From: Anarhynchus alexandrinus
Taxonomy: Eukaryota > Chordata > Aves > Charadriiformes > Charadriidae
DNA: 64,000 bases
Direction: 5' to 3'
Assembly (NCBI GenBank): GCA_008711295.1
Contig: VUYV01000598.1
Location: forward strand, 125,482-189,481
Below, piece after piece: positions 11,911-24,147 of the stretch; positions within the stretch are counted from its first letter, which is position 1; every line of letters begins with the position of its first letter. Under the pieces are notes generated by a model, which searched no databases, was not told the DNA's origin, and saw only the letters and a list, made by a program, of their open reading frames with translations. The position numbers were made by a program, and so were the translations under genes.

Positions 11911-13530
11911 CTCCCTTGTATGAAGACCCACTGGGGATGCTGCTACCGTGGCTTTGAGGTTTGTACTTGTCGGTGCACAGAGAAATGCAAGGAACCTGTA
12001 CCGGCACCTACCATTTCAGTATCTCCCTTCAACTGACAGACCAGGCACCCTTCAAAAAAGGCAGGCAGGAGCTGGCACTGCTTCGAAGTGCTGTTCTGAG
12101 GAGCTGAAGGAGACAGCTGTCACTTGCTGAGGCTACAGCACCCCTGGCACCTTTCCCAAGCAGAAAGCAACAAACAAGGCTGGGACTGGATCACTCAAAA
12201 CTTGTGTCACCGCAAGCTTCTCTCCTATTTTCCACCATGAGACAGAAAGGCAGTACTGTACTGGGCAAAAAAATATCAGTTTCCAGAGGCTGATATTTGA
12301 ACATACCTTGAACTGCTGGGGTAAGGGAAGTTAGAGTGAGCCCCTGTGTGAAGCATTCCCTACCTCAGCTAACAGGAGAACAGCACTTACCCAATTTTTC
12401 TAACCCTGATCCTGGAGCCCCCAAACCTGAGAGAGGAAGTGTCACTCAGACCCGTTACCAAAGGAAGCCAGCATTACTCATAGAAGCATGAAATGTTCAC
12501 CTCTGCTTGGGTAGAGGGCAACCACATTCACTAAGACACCACTGAGCAGTAGTGGTATGTAGTAGGTCTGCTGGTTGTTTTAACCTCTATGGCATAAAAT
12601 CCTCAGGTAAAACCTAGGGTTTGCTTTGGGCTTTTGCCGCTAAATTTCAACTGCAGCATCCTTCATGGGGTAGTGAAAGCATGCATACATTTCACTGTGT
12701 CTTTCTTTTACATGTTTAAATATTTTTAAAAAAAACTCCAGAAACTCTTGCTGAACTGCCCCCTAGTTCAGAGGCTGTTAAATTTCACAGACACCTTGCC
12801 TTATCACTATGAAATTCTCTAAGTGCTTCAAGTCGTAGCTCCACTTCTGTCCAGAAGTATCCTAGTCCTGATCAGACTGAGCAACAGGGCACCTGCCTGA
12901 TCCCTAAGCCCATTTTAGAGTCAAACCCGAAGTGTTCCTCCTCTTTTCTCCGTTGAGAAAGCCAGGCCAGGCAGGTTTGCCTCGGACATGCCTTATGCTC
13001 ACCAGCAGGATCCTCACAGAATTCAAATGCTTCATTCATTTAAAACACTTATGCAGCAGCTGCAGGTTCCTTTTGCAATAATTTCATGTGCTGTCCCTGT
13101 GCTCAGGGCTAACTTCTTCCTGCTTTTTCCAGACGTTTCCCTTTCTCCTCACCCTGGCAGATTTTGAGGGATTTCTGGTTTTATACTGAATTTCTTTATT
13201 CTTGGTGAAAGGCTACATCTGCCCCAAGTACCTTTGCACCTGCAAGGTAAGTTTGGCCTTTCATGAAGGACTGCCAGAGGATGTCCATGATTTGATAAGC
13301 TGCAGCCTCACTCTGATCTGTGCCTGAGACATCCATGGCAGCCTTTTCTCATATCCAGTTTGCTCCTTAGCCTGAGGGAATTTCCACTGACATTTTCCAG
13401 ACTCCAGGTTATTCAGGATGGGACTACTCTTCTTCACTCCTGCTGATAAAGCAAGATCACTTACAGAGACTGAAATGCGGAGGACGTGGCCACAGAGAGA
13501 AAGTGGAGGAACTCAGCTGAATCTACCTTA

Positions 13531-13555
13531 TACAACACAACACAATACAACACAA
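13531..13555 (+). repeat. (ACAAC)n microsatellite
   Basis: Pentamers ACAAC, ACAAC, ACAAT, ACAAC stand in tandem over about 25 bp, with one substitution. Confidence 0.88.
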
Positions 13556-15442
13556 ATAGCCAAATCTTTAGTTATTTAGAATACATGGGGGGTGGGGCAT
13601 CACCACACTAATTTGCTCGCAAGGCTTAACGTTTGGTGTGAAAGTAGCAGCTTCTCGGGCAACTCATGCAGTCTGGTCCTTTTGACTCACTGTAATGTGT
13701 CTCCTGAAGCCGGCACACAGATAGCTCCTGTCACAGGACATGGGTGGCTGTGCCAGCACAGCAGGTCACCTCTGCTAAACCTGTCACCAAGGCACAGCAG
13801 CACTCCCACCATGTGAAAGGACATGCCACCATCAAGTAAACGGAGGATACCTGCATACCGGTCATGGGATGGGTTCCTATCACATCCTGCTGCTGGGCCA
13901 AGGGATGCAGCCCAGGGAGTGACCACAGAGAGCAGGCGGCAGGACTGACCCTACTTCACCTGACTCATGTCTTGCTCCATGATCACTTTTGAGAACCCCC
14001 TGGCAAAGAGAGCAGCTGTCAGCAGGACAGGTGAAAGGGGGATCTTGGCAGATCGAGCCTGACTCAAGATGAGCTGGATGTTATTTTTAAAAAAAACAAA
14101 CAACAAAAAACAGTTCACCTCCGAATGTGGTAGTTAAGATGGGTGATAAAAGTGGCTTTGAAGTTTTTTGGTTTCAGGTTACACCTAGTGTGCTAGGAGA
14201 GAGAGCTACTGTGGAAAGCAGCTGTCCTGCTCCTCCCTGGTCCCTCCTGCCAGTTCTGGTGTGGGCTCCAACAGTGGCAGGGTGAGTCAGTTCAGCTGGC
14301 TGAGCTGGCAAAAAACAGCCCAGCAAAACAGGGGACAGGGGGAAAGAAAAGCACAGTTTTCATTAGCTCAGCTGCTACATCCTTTCATCCTCTAGCCAGA
14401 CAATTACCAGGTCCAGTTCAAGGCAGAGGGAAAGGCCAAGAAGCAGAACCATTTGGGAAGGTCTCCTGCTAGCTGAGGTGTAATGTAAAACCGCATCCTT
14501 GGGGGCCCAGGTAAGGGAATGGAGCAGCTGAGGCTCAGGTGCACTGGTCCTTCTGCCAACCCTGCTTGGGAAAGTCAGCTGTGCCAGCAGGGCAGGCACA
14601 TTTTAAATGCCCACAGCTGTTTGCTCAGTAATCTCCTATCATAATCTTCAGCTTCCCATGTGAGCTCCTTTCAAGAGGTCTTGGTTCAGCTGATGTCTCA
14701 GGGCGCTCAAGTCACTGCAGCAGGAGATGTTTGTCAGTAGGCAGAGTGCGGATTTTCAGAGAGACGGAGCGGTTGATGTACACTTACTTCCATGTACTAA
14801 TCACTATGTGATGCTCTGCAGATGTGAATGATCAGCTTGGAGTTTTTTAAACAGACGCAAAAGCATGTGCCTGGCACATCTCTGACAGGGTAGGTACACA
14901 AGAGCTGGAGGTATAACCAGGGCTGGGGTCCCTGTACCCCCACAGTGCTGCACAGGCCTAAACCCTAGGGCTGCACCTTAAGTGGAGAAGACAGAATAAT
15001 AGTGTGTCTGGAAGGAAATGTGGGGCAAAATAGAGGTTCTATCAACAGACTTTAGCTGGGGTGGCTTGCCTTCTGGGATGCCCCTGCTAAACCCGGTCAA
15101 ATACAGAGATACGGAAGAAAGCAGATGTACCCTGTTTCCTAGTTGCACTGTTCTGCTCTCTGCAGACAATTCCAGGTTGTGGGGTTTTTTCAAATGCCAT
15201 TTTAGGAGTTGAAATTTATTTTGCACCACACCACAATTTTCTTCACTAAGAGTGGATTCAGCTCTGTAGCGCATATAAATTGGCTTCTTACCACTGATAG
15301 GCGCACTTTGTGCATGTGTGTTTTATTTACATATATTTCAAACTTAACTGTGCCTGACATGAGCTTTGACATGAAGAGATTTCCCAAATGCTAAGGGTAA
15401 TCCAAAGTCACTAATCACTTTGGCAAATCCTGGCTATAATGG

Positions 15443-15504
15443 TGCCTGATTTAAAGCCCATTAAAGTCAATGGAAAGAATTCCCTCTGACATCAGTGTCC
15501 TTCA
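15443..15504. mobile_element. Palindromic inverted-repeat (MITE-like) relic
   Basis: CCTGATTTAAAGCCCATTAA runs into AGTCAATGGAAAGAATTCCC and then TCTGACATCAGTGTCC. This follows a known amniote palindrome pattern of the form CCTGATCCAAAGCCCATTGA plus AGTCAATGGAAAGACTCCCA plus TTGACTTCAATGG. The left arm is well kept and the right arm is decayed. Confidence 0.58.
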
Positions 15505-18409
15505 GTCACGCCCATAGAACTCCCATTCACGTAGGTACAAGCACGGGGATGATAGGACAGGGTGCAGATGGATGTCAGACTACTCCTGTAAAAAGTTGCC
15601 AAATAACTGCTGCTTTTGCTTTCAAATCACAGGCCCATCAGGCTCTCTGGGTTTGTATGCCTTTGCATTCATCTTTACTGCAAGGATGGAATCCTGTTAT
15701 TTGTTTGGCACAGCTCCCCCCACATACGCAATGCTCTGCACATCTTCATAAAGCCAAATAAATATGGGTAACAAAAGCCTTCAGCTGCATGAGGTTGCCT
15801 GGCTTCTGAGGAAAACTATGGGAAGGTAGGAACAAAATGACAAAAGCCTGAGGAGCCTCTTCTTCCCCAGCCCTGCCCTATCCTCACATGTCCTAATCGC
15901 TGAAGCATATATTGGTTTAAAACAAATTTTTCTGTTTGGTAGGAAAACCTGCTTCGTTGTTATACCCAAGCAGAAACCAATCCTCTGCCTGGTAGTGTTC
16001 CCCTAGGCAGGTGTCTCCTCCCTCGCTCTCAGGGAATTGCTTCCCCACTGCTGCAAGACCTAATTCCATCCGGGTTAATCTCCAGCAGCAGGAAGGTAGA
16101 GGGACAAACGCCTAAATGAGAAAATATTGCCAAAGCCTGCTTTTAAATGCATGCAAGAACATGATGTCAACTGACGTGTCTTTGACACGTTCATTCATAT
16201 TGCACCAGCACATTCAAGCCTTACTCATCTTCTCCGAGTTCTGGTTATAAGCGACATTTCTCCACCAGTACCATTGAACCCTTCGGTTATGTACCTCAGA
16301 TGTCACTTTTTCATCTGCACAATTACCAGGAAGCTGGGTCCCAAGAGAAAAATGGAAAAATATAACCTAAATAATCACACAAAGTGAGCGAGTGAATGTG
16401 TCCCATGTGTCACCCACGCTGCTCCATGCACCAGAATCAGCAAGGGAATCTATGCATCACTCGGTTCATAGGCAGTGCTACACACCTTCATTCTTGGGCT
16501 ACCAGACTTCAACTCAAAGGCAGCAAAAGATCAAACCTCCCTGCCTAAAGCTGACAGAGCTCAGCCTTCGTAATTTAAGATGCTCTGGCGTTACCATCTA
16601 ACCCTTTTATTCTAACTGCAAATAACCTCTCTGAGCAACTATGATGCAATTTAGGAAGGAACTCCCCATATTTGGCATCAAACTTGCTTCATTCCAGAAC
16701 CCTTAAATCACATTGACTAATCACAGGCATAGTTTTCATCTGAACATTAACTCTCTTTTTTTCATTAAAGGAAATAGCATCATCTTTGCTGACTCCCATG
16801 CTTGAAAAGAGAAAGGGAGAGCCAGCTGGGAATTTCAGCTTTTTGTCTGATTCATTCCTTCACCTAACTCGTCTTCCTAAACAAACAACTTTCATACGAG
16901 ATGTGAAAAGCAATTCCTGCGTTTCTGCTCAGTGGAAATTGTACTCATTGCATTAAAATAAATCCCAGCTGTGAAAATGGGCAAGGTAAATGGCAAGTAA
17001 GTGCCTGTGTATAAATTGTCCAAGAGAATTGATAGGAAACCCATAAAACCATGGCTCTGGTTTTACTGTTTATCTTTATCAGCATTGTTAAGCCATTGTC
17101 CTGCAAGCTATCTGTCTATATTTACACAGATACGTCTACATTTTAATGTAAATTATTCCAAAGAAAGGAAGAAGCTGCCAGAAAGAAAGACAGACAAATG
17201 ATTATTCAGTTCTGATATCTAGTAAGTAAACAAAGCTGGGAATAAATCCTGTCTTGCTCTTTTTCTTCTTTCGAGATACAGAACTTCAAAGAATCACCCA
17301 ATTTCCAGAGATAAGTCTGTCTTTAAAAGCAAGTGAGAGCCTGTAATCAAGAATATGCAAGTTGATTAGTCAGGTTGCTACTAAGCTTGGGGAATGAATT
17401 GACTCTGCTGCCAAATATGGGCAGACTTTTTCCCCAGTCTGATTTAACTGGTTGGAAATATTATATTAAATACACCCTTGCTATTTCAAGACAAGCTTGA
17501 AATTCGTAATGTGCCCTGAGTCTGGTCACAGGAGCAAAGAAAGATCTTGAAGACAATATGTTAGCACCTATTACTGGGCTCAAAGTTTTGTTGTGATGCT
17601 GAATTCTCCTGGACAGCTTTCTGAACAGATCTGCTACAAAAGACAACTCTCATTTTCCCAGGAGGAATTGATGGCATGGGTCAAATACCATAGGACTTAG
17701 GCAGCTTTTTCCTTCACCACCTCCTGATGTCAGCCTGAGTAGCAAGACACTGTGGCATGCCATACAGTTTTGGGTGGTTTTCTGCACCCAAACAGTGGGG
17801 TCTGACGCCCCTGCTCCCCTCCTCTGGTCTCACACAAGTCATTTGCCCTTCAGTGATGGAGCCTACCTGCCAGGAGACTGCCACATGCCTGCACCTGACG
17901 TTTTCAGGGAAGCCACTGCTGTGAACCTTTCCCTTTTCCCCTTTCACCAGCCCCATCCTCCTTTCCATGTCCTCCTGATCCCAGAACTTTCAAAAAAAAT
18001 CCTCTCCATTTCCCACAACCTCCATTTGTTTTCAGCCAGCAAACAACGAACAGGAAACTAATGAGCAATACCCTTTTATTGTTTCAGCTACCTCAGTGCC
18101 TTATTACTTGGCTTCCCAAACAGGGAGCCTGCTTTTCTTCAGTTCTTATTTCCTTTCCAAAATGGTTCTTACAGTTCCTACCCCCTTGCTCAAGTCCCCC
18201 CCTCTCCTGCTCCCAGGCCAGCAGCAAGTCCACCAGCCCCACACCACCACCCATTCCATAAAACGCATCCTGCCAGCTCGGGCTCTGGTCTCACTGCTGC
18301 CTCCGCCAACGTCTGCTATCGTTCCTGCATGTCCCACATTTGCTCTGCGTTCCCCCTTTTGCTTCGGCATTAGATCTGTGTGGTGAGAACACCTGCCTGC
18401 TAACAGCAA

Positions 18410-18476
18410 TTTGCTCTCCTTGTTGACAACTCTCATTTGTTTGCTCGTTTGCTCTCTGTGTTGAGAACTCTCATTT
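18410..18476. repeat. 38-bp tandem duplication
   Basis: TTTGCTCTCCTTGTTGACAA at 18410 and TTTGCTCTCTGTGTTGAGAA at 18448 both run into CTCTCATTT, giving two copies at a period of 38 bp with only a few mismatches. A third partial echo, GAACTCTCTCA, follows at 18480. This is local duplication, not a known element. Confidence 0.85.
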
Positions 18477-21104
18477 ATTGAACTCTCTCAGTTCACTAAA
18501 TGCTGGCTGGATGTATTCCTGATGTTTCTCCTAACAGGCTGTCTGCAGGCACACGGGCTGGAAACACGCGCCTGCAGGGATACCGGCTGCAGGAGCAGGG
18601 GAGGGCTGCAGCCAGCTCCTTCCTGCCATTGTGGAGGAGCTCGGCCAGGCCACGGCAGTGGGAGGTGCAGGGATAGATATTTGGGTTCCAGGCCAAGGAT
18701 GTCGAGCCTGCAAACTACCCTCCTTTCCAGGAAGAGAGCATGAGCGCCATTGAAAAGCCTGAGCATGGCCAAGCCTGGCTGTGGAGAGCAGTGCTGCTCC
18801 TGGAGGCAAGCCGCCGTGCTTCCAGGCACACGCAGCCAGCAGTGAGGGATGGGGCGGGAGACAGGATGACATATGACAGGAAAGCAAGGTTAAAAACAAA
18901 AGGAAGGGGAAGCGTTGGAGCAAAATGTCTAATTCTTGTAAGAATTTAACTGTTTAGTCCCTCTGATACTGTATCGCAGTTTCAAAACCTTGACGTAGTT
19001 TTTCTTGGTGGGCGATGGTGTGACAGGAGCCAATGTCTGTATTTCACAGTGTGTAACTATTGGTATAGTGTGGCCAGGCCTTCTCCAAAGAGGTTACGTG
19101 ATGGCTATAGGAGAGGGGAAAGGAAAAAACACACACGCATAAGGGAAGGTTACTGGCAGAGCACAGGTTCCTCACTGGAAATCACAGTGCCCAGTTTTCT
19201 CGATGGCATCACCTGTGCTTCAGACAGCCAAAAGGATTGTAGGTTTAGGCACGGTGTTGTGCTCTTCTGCAAGGTCAGCAGTGCAATGAAAAAATCTCGA
19301 GTCCTCCATAAATTTTGATAGCGGTGACCCCCATCACCATAAAGCTGTTCTGCTCAGCGAACCAGCCAGACTGGGAGAGGCGGCAGGACAGACTGTCGCT
19401 TTCCCCTCTCTAGTGATGACAAGTGATCCTGCCCAGCTGAACAAGGGCTTTCCCACCAGGAAGCCTGTGCAGTAACATGTGGCTACGTGGGACTTACTTT
19501 TACAAGACAGATGGAGCCTTCAGTTCCCATATATGTTTTAATATCTCATCATTGTTTATATGAGAAACTAAGTGGTTCTTTAAATTGAGGTCCTTTTATT
19601 TCAGGGACAGACACTGCCAGAAGCAATAATACTTGATAAGTTGTGGGCAATAACATGATCTTGGAATGGGGACAGTTCACTCACTCTTGAATTTTGCTTA
19701 GGTCAGATTTAACTGTCTCCAATTAATACCTCTTTTATTTTTTAAGGCAGGGGTTATTCCGCTGTAGGAAAAGAGGTTTTTACTAGAGAAGGAGATTAGC
19801 CAGTGGAACAAATGAAAAAGGAGAACGGTGGATTCTCCCTCTGGTCTTCAACCTAGAAAAGATACACTCTGGCCAGAAGTGCTCTGAGGCCCAAAGCAGC
19901 GGAAACTGGGACTATTACAGTGGCCTGTTATACAAGGAAAGCCAGAGAAGATTCAGCTTCTGTGACTTCCTCCTCTGTAGCTCCTCTGTACCTGCTCTGT
20001 ATATATTATATGTCTCTTTATCTTGGTGTAGGTATCCATCTCAGAGCTGCAGGACTGCAGAAGCCAAGTGATGAAGCTGTGCAGCCCCATCACAAGCAAC
20101 TGTGCATCACCACAGTGCATGCGGCTATGGGGAAGGGGCTCCAGCATCCTTTTAGCTCCCTCTAATCTGCCTCTCTGATACAACACCTACAGCTGTAGTA
20201 TCTGATGTCCTCACAGTGTGCAATAGACCCATTTCCTTGGTCATTCTGGGGGCAGAAAACTCCTGTTAGAGGGCTATGAAGCAAGGGACAGATGCTTCTG
20301 CCTATGCAAGGAGCTGCAGACACAAGCTCACTCAGCCCAGTCTTCATACTCCTAAGGTATGAGACACCTACTAGCCCCAAAACCATGTCCGACTCAAGCC
20401 ACGAGCAAAGGAGCGTGCTGGAAGCAGCGTTTGTTAGTTCAGACACCTCAGTGCACTAACGTAGCTGCATGGCTTCCAGCCCAGAGGTGGCTCCTAGCTG
20501 GCCAGCTCAGGGACCAAGTCAGGTACCCCACTACCTGTCCTGCCTGGAGTGGCACAGAAAGCTATGCGAGGCCTGTGAATCAAACCCAGCTTTATTTCAA
20601 ACCCAAAGGGTATGCCGTGCTCCTTTCTCTGTGGGACAAGTACTGCAGCCCTGCAGGTAGCTGGTTGGCTCTCCCAAAACCTCTCTGCATTTCTCTTGTT
20701 CTGGAGACATCCCAGCTCTCCAGGAACCAAAAAGCCAACCTGTGTCCCCCCCAGGAGCACAGGAGTATGTACGCCACCTCTCCCTGCCACAACACCTGTA
20801 TACAGGAACAACAGCACAATATAACTATGCCATAGCAACCCACAGATAAAATAACTGGAATGACGAAGACAAATTGTTCATGGAAAGCTGATAAAGATGT
20901 GTCTTAGTGTCCTAGGAAACAGAACTAGATTGGAAAACAAACCCAATCTTCAGGGCCTCAGGTAAGAGTTTTCAAACACACTTATTAGCCTGTATAATCA
21001 ATAAATCATAGAATCATAGAATCATCATAGAATGGTTTAGGTTGGGAGAGACCTTAAAGATCATCTAGTTCCAACCCCCCTGCCATGGGCAGGGACACCT
21101 CCCA

Positions 21105-21761
21105 CTAGACCAGGTTGCTTAAAGCCCCATCCAACCTGGCCTTGAACACCTCCAGGGATGGGGCATCCACAACTTCTCTGGGCAACCTGTTCCAGTGCCT
21201 CACCACCCTCATAGTGAAAAATTTCTTCCTGATATCTATTCTAAATCTACCCTCTTCCATTTTGAAGCCATTACCCCTCATCCTATCACTATAGGTGAAA
21301 TATTTCTTCCTAATATCTAATCTAAATCTACTTTCTTCCAGTTTAAAGCCATTAGCCCTCATCCTATCACTACATGCCCTTGTAAAAAGTCCCTCTCCAG
21401 CTTTCTTGTAGGTGCCCTTCAGATACTGGAAGGCTGCTATAAGGTCTCCCTGGAGTCTTCTCTTCTCCAGGATGAACAACCCCAACTCTCTCAGCTTGTC
21501 TTCATAGGAGAGGTGCTCTAGCCCTCTGATCATCTTCATGGCCCTCCTCTGAACCCACTCCAACAGGTCCATGTCCTTCTGGGGCTCCAGAGCTGGATAT
21601 TCCAGGTGTGGTCTCACCAGAGCAGAATAGAGGGGCAGATTCACCTCTCTCGACATGCTGGACATGCTTCTTTTGATGCAGCCCAGGATACGGTTGGCCT
21701 TCTGGTCTGAGAGTGCACATTGCCGGCTCATGTTGAGTTTCTCATCAACCAACACCCCCAA
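21105..21761 (-). pseudogene. CR1 ORF2 C-terminal remnant (post-catalytic RT region)
   Basis: This frame stays open for about 218 codons and matches the C-terminal tail of CR1 ORF2, ending in LDGALSNLV before the stop. Recognisable blocks in order are [92 protein letters not shown] and [25 protein letters not shown]. The endonuclease and the catalytic aspartate motif of the reverse transcriptase lie upstream and are absent, so no active enzyme can be made. The methionine at the frame start is internal to the family protein and is not a true start. The frame contains a 27-residue in-frame duplication, described separately. It is a transposon relic, not a host gene. Confidence 0.9.
21214..21374 (-). 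repeat. 81-bp in-frame tandem duplication inside the CR1 tail
   Basis: Two adjacent copies of an 81-bp unit are visible: 21214-21294 and 21295-about 21374. Both begin GTGAAA-ATTTCTTCCT on the plus strand and end in CCTCATCCTATCACTA. They differ at roughly ten positions by eye. On the minus strand each encodes a 27-residue block of the type SDRMR-NGFK-EE-RFR-DIRKK-FT, so the reading frame is kept. The second CR1 in the window (52883-53155) has only one copy of this block, as does the usual family arrangement. Confidence 0.93.
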
Positions 21762-22091
21762 GTCCTTCTCCTCAGGGCTGCTCTCAATCCATTCTCCTGT
21801 GCATGGGATTGCCCCAGCCTATGTGCTCTTGGACTCCCACTCCCCTCCCACGTGCAGGACCTTGCACTTGGCCTTGTTGAACTTTGATGAGGTTTGCACA
21901 GGCCCACCTCTCAAGCTTGTCCAGGCCCCTCTGGATGGCACTGTGCGGTTTGCTTAAGGTTGTTTGGGACTTCTTTGTCCAGGTATGGGCAGTAACTTCA
22001 CCCAAAGCATAGTGATTGTGAGCCATTCTAGCCCTAGCACCTGTCTAGGAAAGGCACTTGATGCCTTATTAAGGGGAAGTCTCCAAAAATC

Positions 22092-22130
22092 CTCAGATCC
22101 TCAGCCGGGTGTGGATGATTCCAGTTGTCT
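22092..22130. mobile_element. Possible single arm of the GATCCTCAGC-type palindrome
   Basis: CAGATCCTCAGCCGGGTGTG followed by GATGATTCC resembles one outer arm (CAGATCCTCAGCTGGTGTAA) of the same palindromic family seen at 55446-55535. The partner arm is not visible, so this would be a solo or decayed half-element. It lies about 140 bp beyond the 5' edge of the minus-strand CR1. Confidence 0.38.
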
Positions 22131-23242
22131 GCCAGGTACTAAGCCCTCCTCATCCTCCAGAAACAGCAGGGCCTGCTCTCCATGCCAGGACAGTAGGAGT
22201 GGAGCAGGGAAGTCCCTGCCAGAGGTGCATTTGGTTGAAAAGGAAAAAAAAAATCAACTTGAAATGGGTGTTTCTGGGAGTAGCATTCACTTGCCACAGC
22301 AATAGCCCAACCCAGTAAAATGACTTGGACAATCTGGATGCATGCCTTATGGCATCTTCCTCCTGCCCACCTTCAGGGATTTTTGTAGCGAGAGATAATA
22401 CAGTCCTATATGAGCTGCCATTAGGCTGCTCTGTGATTTTCAAGAGACTTTCCTTGTCAAACAGGAAACCTATACATATCAATTTTCAGCACATTTTCAT
22501 GTAACACACATGCAGTTATCTCAGAAGACTCATGTTTAAATCTGCATTGCTCTTAGTGAGAGGTACCGTTTCTCAGGTCAATGCTGTGCTTTCAGTAGAT
22601 AAAATATCCACTGTGCTAAGTGGCATGGCCACTTTGGTTGGCAAATTTGTTGGAGAATATAAAGAGGGGAGCGCAGAAGAGGAAAGGAGAATTCTGTGTT
22701 TCTATTAGTGCCAAGGACATTTTTCCTGTGGATATTTGTCTTCTGTGGAGCCAATCTGCCCTGGACAGAGGTCCACAAGACTCCCGAGGAATCAATGAGG
22801 CATCCAGCCCATGCCTCCACATCAAATCCAAAAAACACAACAAACCTGCTGGCATTGTACTGCCAAGGACCTGTAGAGTCCCTGAGACAACAGAATCGAG
22901 TTTGGTGTTAGAGAGAATGATGCTAAATAATAGTAATATCATGTCTTTTCCCTGCTCCTTGACAAATTAGTGTCTATGTAGCTGTGTCTGGATAGCTTTC
23001 ATGCCCAAATCACTATACTAGTTAGGAGGATAATTTTTAGATTTAATTTAATGTAATACAAATGAGAATTTGGAAGCACAAAACATGAGCACCACAGAAG
23101 CAAAGCTTATTCCCTTCTCATATAGGAGTATCTTAGACTACTGTATACAATTCTGTGCCACTTTAACTAGACTGAGCAGCTTTCTAAGGTCAAGAGAAAA
23201 TCTAGAATAAAATGCCAGTCTAGTCAGTAAAGTGTCAGATTT

Positions 23243-23289
23243 AAAAAAAAAAAAAAACAAACTAAACTTTCGTGGTTTTTTTTTTGTTT
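23243..23289. repeat. A15 run facing a T10 run
   Basis: Fifteen adenines at 23243-23257 are followed by CAAACTAAACTTTCGTGG and then ten thymines at 23276-23285 plus GTTT. The A and T runs can pair into an AT-only hairpin. Confidence 0.8.
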
Positions 23290-24127
23290 AACCTTCTTTC
23301 TTTGGCAAAGGTTTCCTGAAACTCACCTTTATTTCTAGCCATCCTCCCCATCATATGGTGTCTTCAAGAGCTTAGAGCTAGAAGACCCACTAATACCTGG
23401 AGGTGGAAAATCGAAAGATCTGATGTACAGCACTTTCTGAATATGTATTTATGAGATGTATCCACAGAGAAAAAGCCTAAAGAAGAGCTATTTACCGACA
23501 GGTGTCTAGGAAGGACTATCCAATAAATAACATTATCTGTAATATGATTCTGTAATTATGCCATCCTTTAAAGAGACATCCATGAGTGACAATTTACAAA
23601 GTGATAATTACCATGAATGTGTCTACTCAGGGCTTTGGGATAGCTAAATTGGATGTTAGTTGCTCAGAGGAAAAACCTGTGGGTGGCAAATGTGGGTGCC
23701 ATTGTGTCTGGGCAGGCATTAATATTTCTTTATGCACTCATATTTATCAGTTATCTGACATTTTCAATACTCCAGAAACTTTATACTTCTGACCCGCTTC
23801 ATCTGGTCACCTAATGAAAGTATTGTCTTAAGAAATATTCACAGAAAAAGCAGGAAAAAAATAATCTAAAATCAGTTTAATAAACTTTAATAGATGACTT
23901 TAAGTTTACAAGTATCATGCTACATATCATACTGCTATCAAGGATACATTTATGTTTTTATTAAAATGTAGTTTGACTTTGCTTGCTAGTGCATATAAAT
24001 AGTTGACATATGACATTTATAAAGCACTGGAAATCAGTCTCTGTTTCCTCAGCACTAAATTGGGCTTTCTAGTTGATGCATGACTTACATCTTCTAGAAT
24101 CACATGTTGTGCCACAGCTGACAATAG

Positions 24128-24147
24128 TTACTTACACCAGTAAGTAA
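24128..24147. repeat. Perfect 8-bp hairpin TTACTTAC-ACCA-GTAAGTAA
   Basis: TTACTTAC at 24128-24135 and its exact complement GTAAGTAA at 24140-24147 flank a four-base ACCA spacer. It may be the tip of a decayed palindromic repeat of the TTACACCAGTAAGTA kind, or a chance hairpin. Confidence 0.6.

Larger units (their letters stand above)
6490..21000. other. Mostly single-copy-like non-coding DNA
   Basis: Apart from the relics, GC-rich stretch and candidate elements listed separately, nothing is recognisable. The 16.1-17.5 kb part is AT-rich; 17.7-18.9 kb is C-rich and stop-poor on several frames without coding signs. No splice-flanked exon with a recognisable domain was found. Confidence 0.55.
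21007..21950 (-). mobile_element. CR1 LINE, 5'-truncated, minus strand
   Basis: This is a non-LTR retrotransposon of the CR1 family, the dominant LINE of birds. On the plus strand it begins with its reverse-complemented 3' end: CATAGAAT at 21007-21014, 21015-21022 and 21026-21033, with an extra CAT before the last copy. The 3' untranslated region follows, then the tail of ORF2 read on the minus strand. The similarity fades near 21950, inside the frame that normally encodes the reverse transcriptase, so the 5' part is missing, as in nearly all bird CR1 copies. The upstream part (about 21780-21940) is in a different frame from the main tail, so at least one frameshift is present. There is a short loss near 21590, where the usual HLEY-to-KDM segment is shortened. 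No target-site duplication is expected for CR1 and none is seen. The family call is very secure; the 5' limit is approximate. Confidence 0.96.

Noticed and set aside
20359..20835. 158-codon plus-strand frame just upstream of the CR1
   Set aside because: No recognisable domain, and other frames are also open here on both strands; it does not belong to the CR1, which starts at about 21007 on the other strand.
22500..22560. ACTCATGTTTAAATCTGCAT, resembling the GGTTCAAATCCCTG repeat seen at 6435
   Set aside because: The B-box core is altered and no mirrored arm is present.
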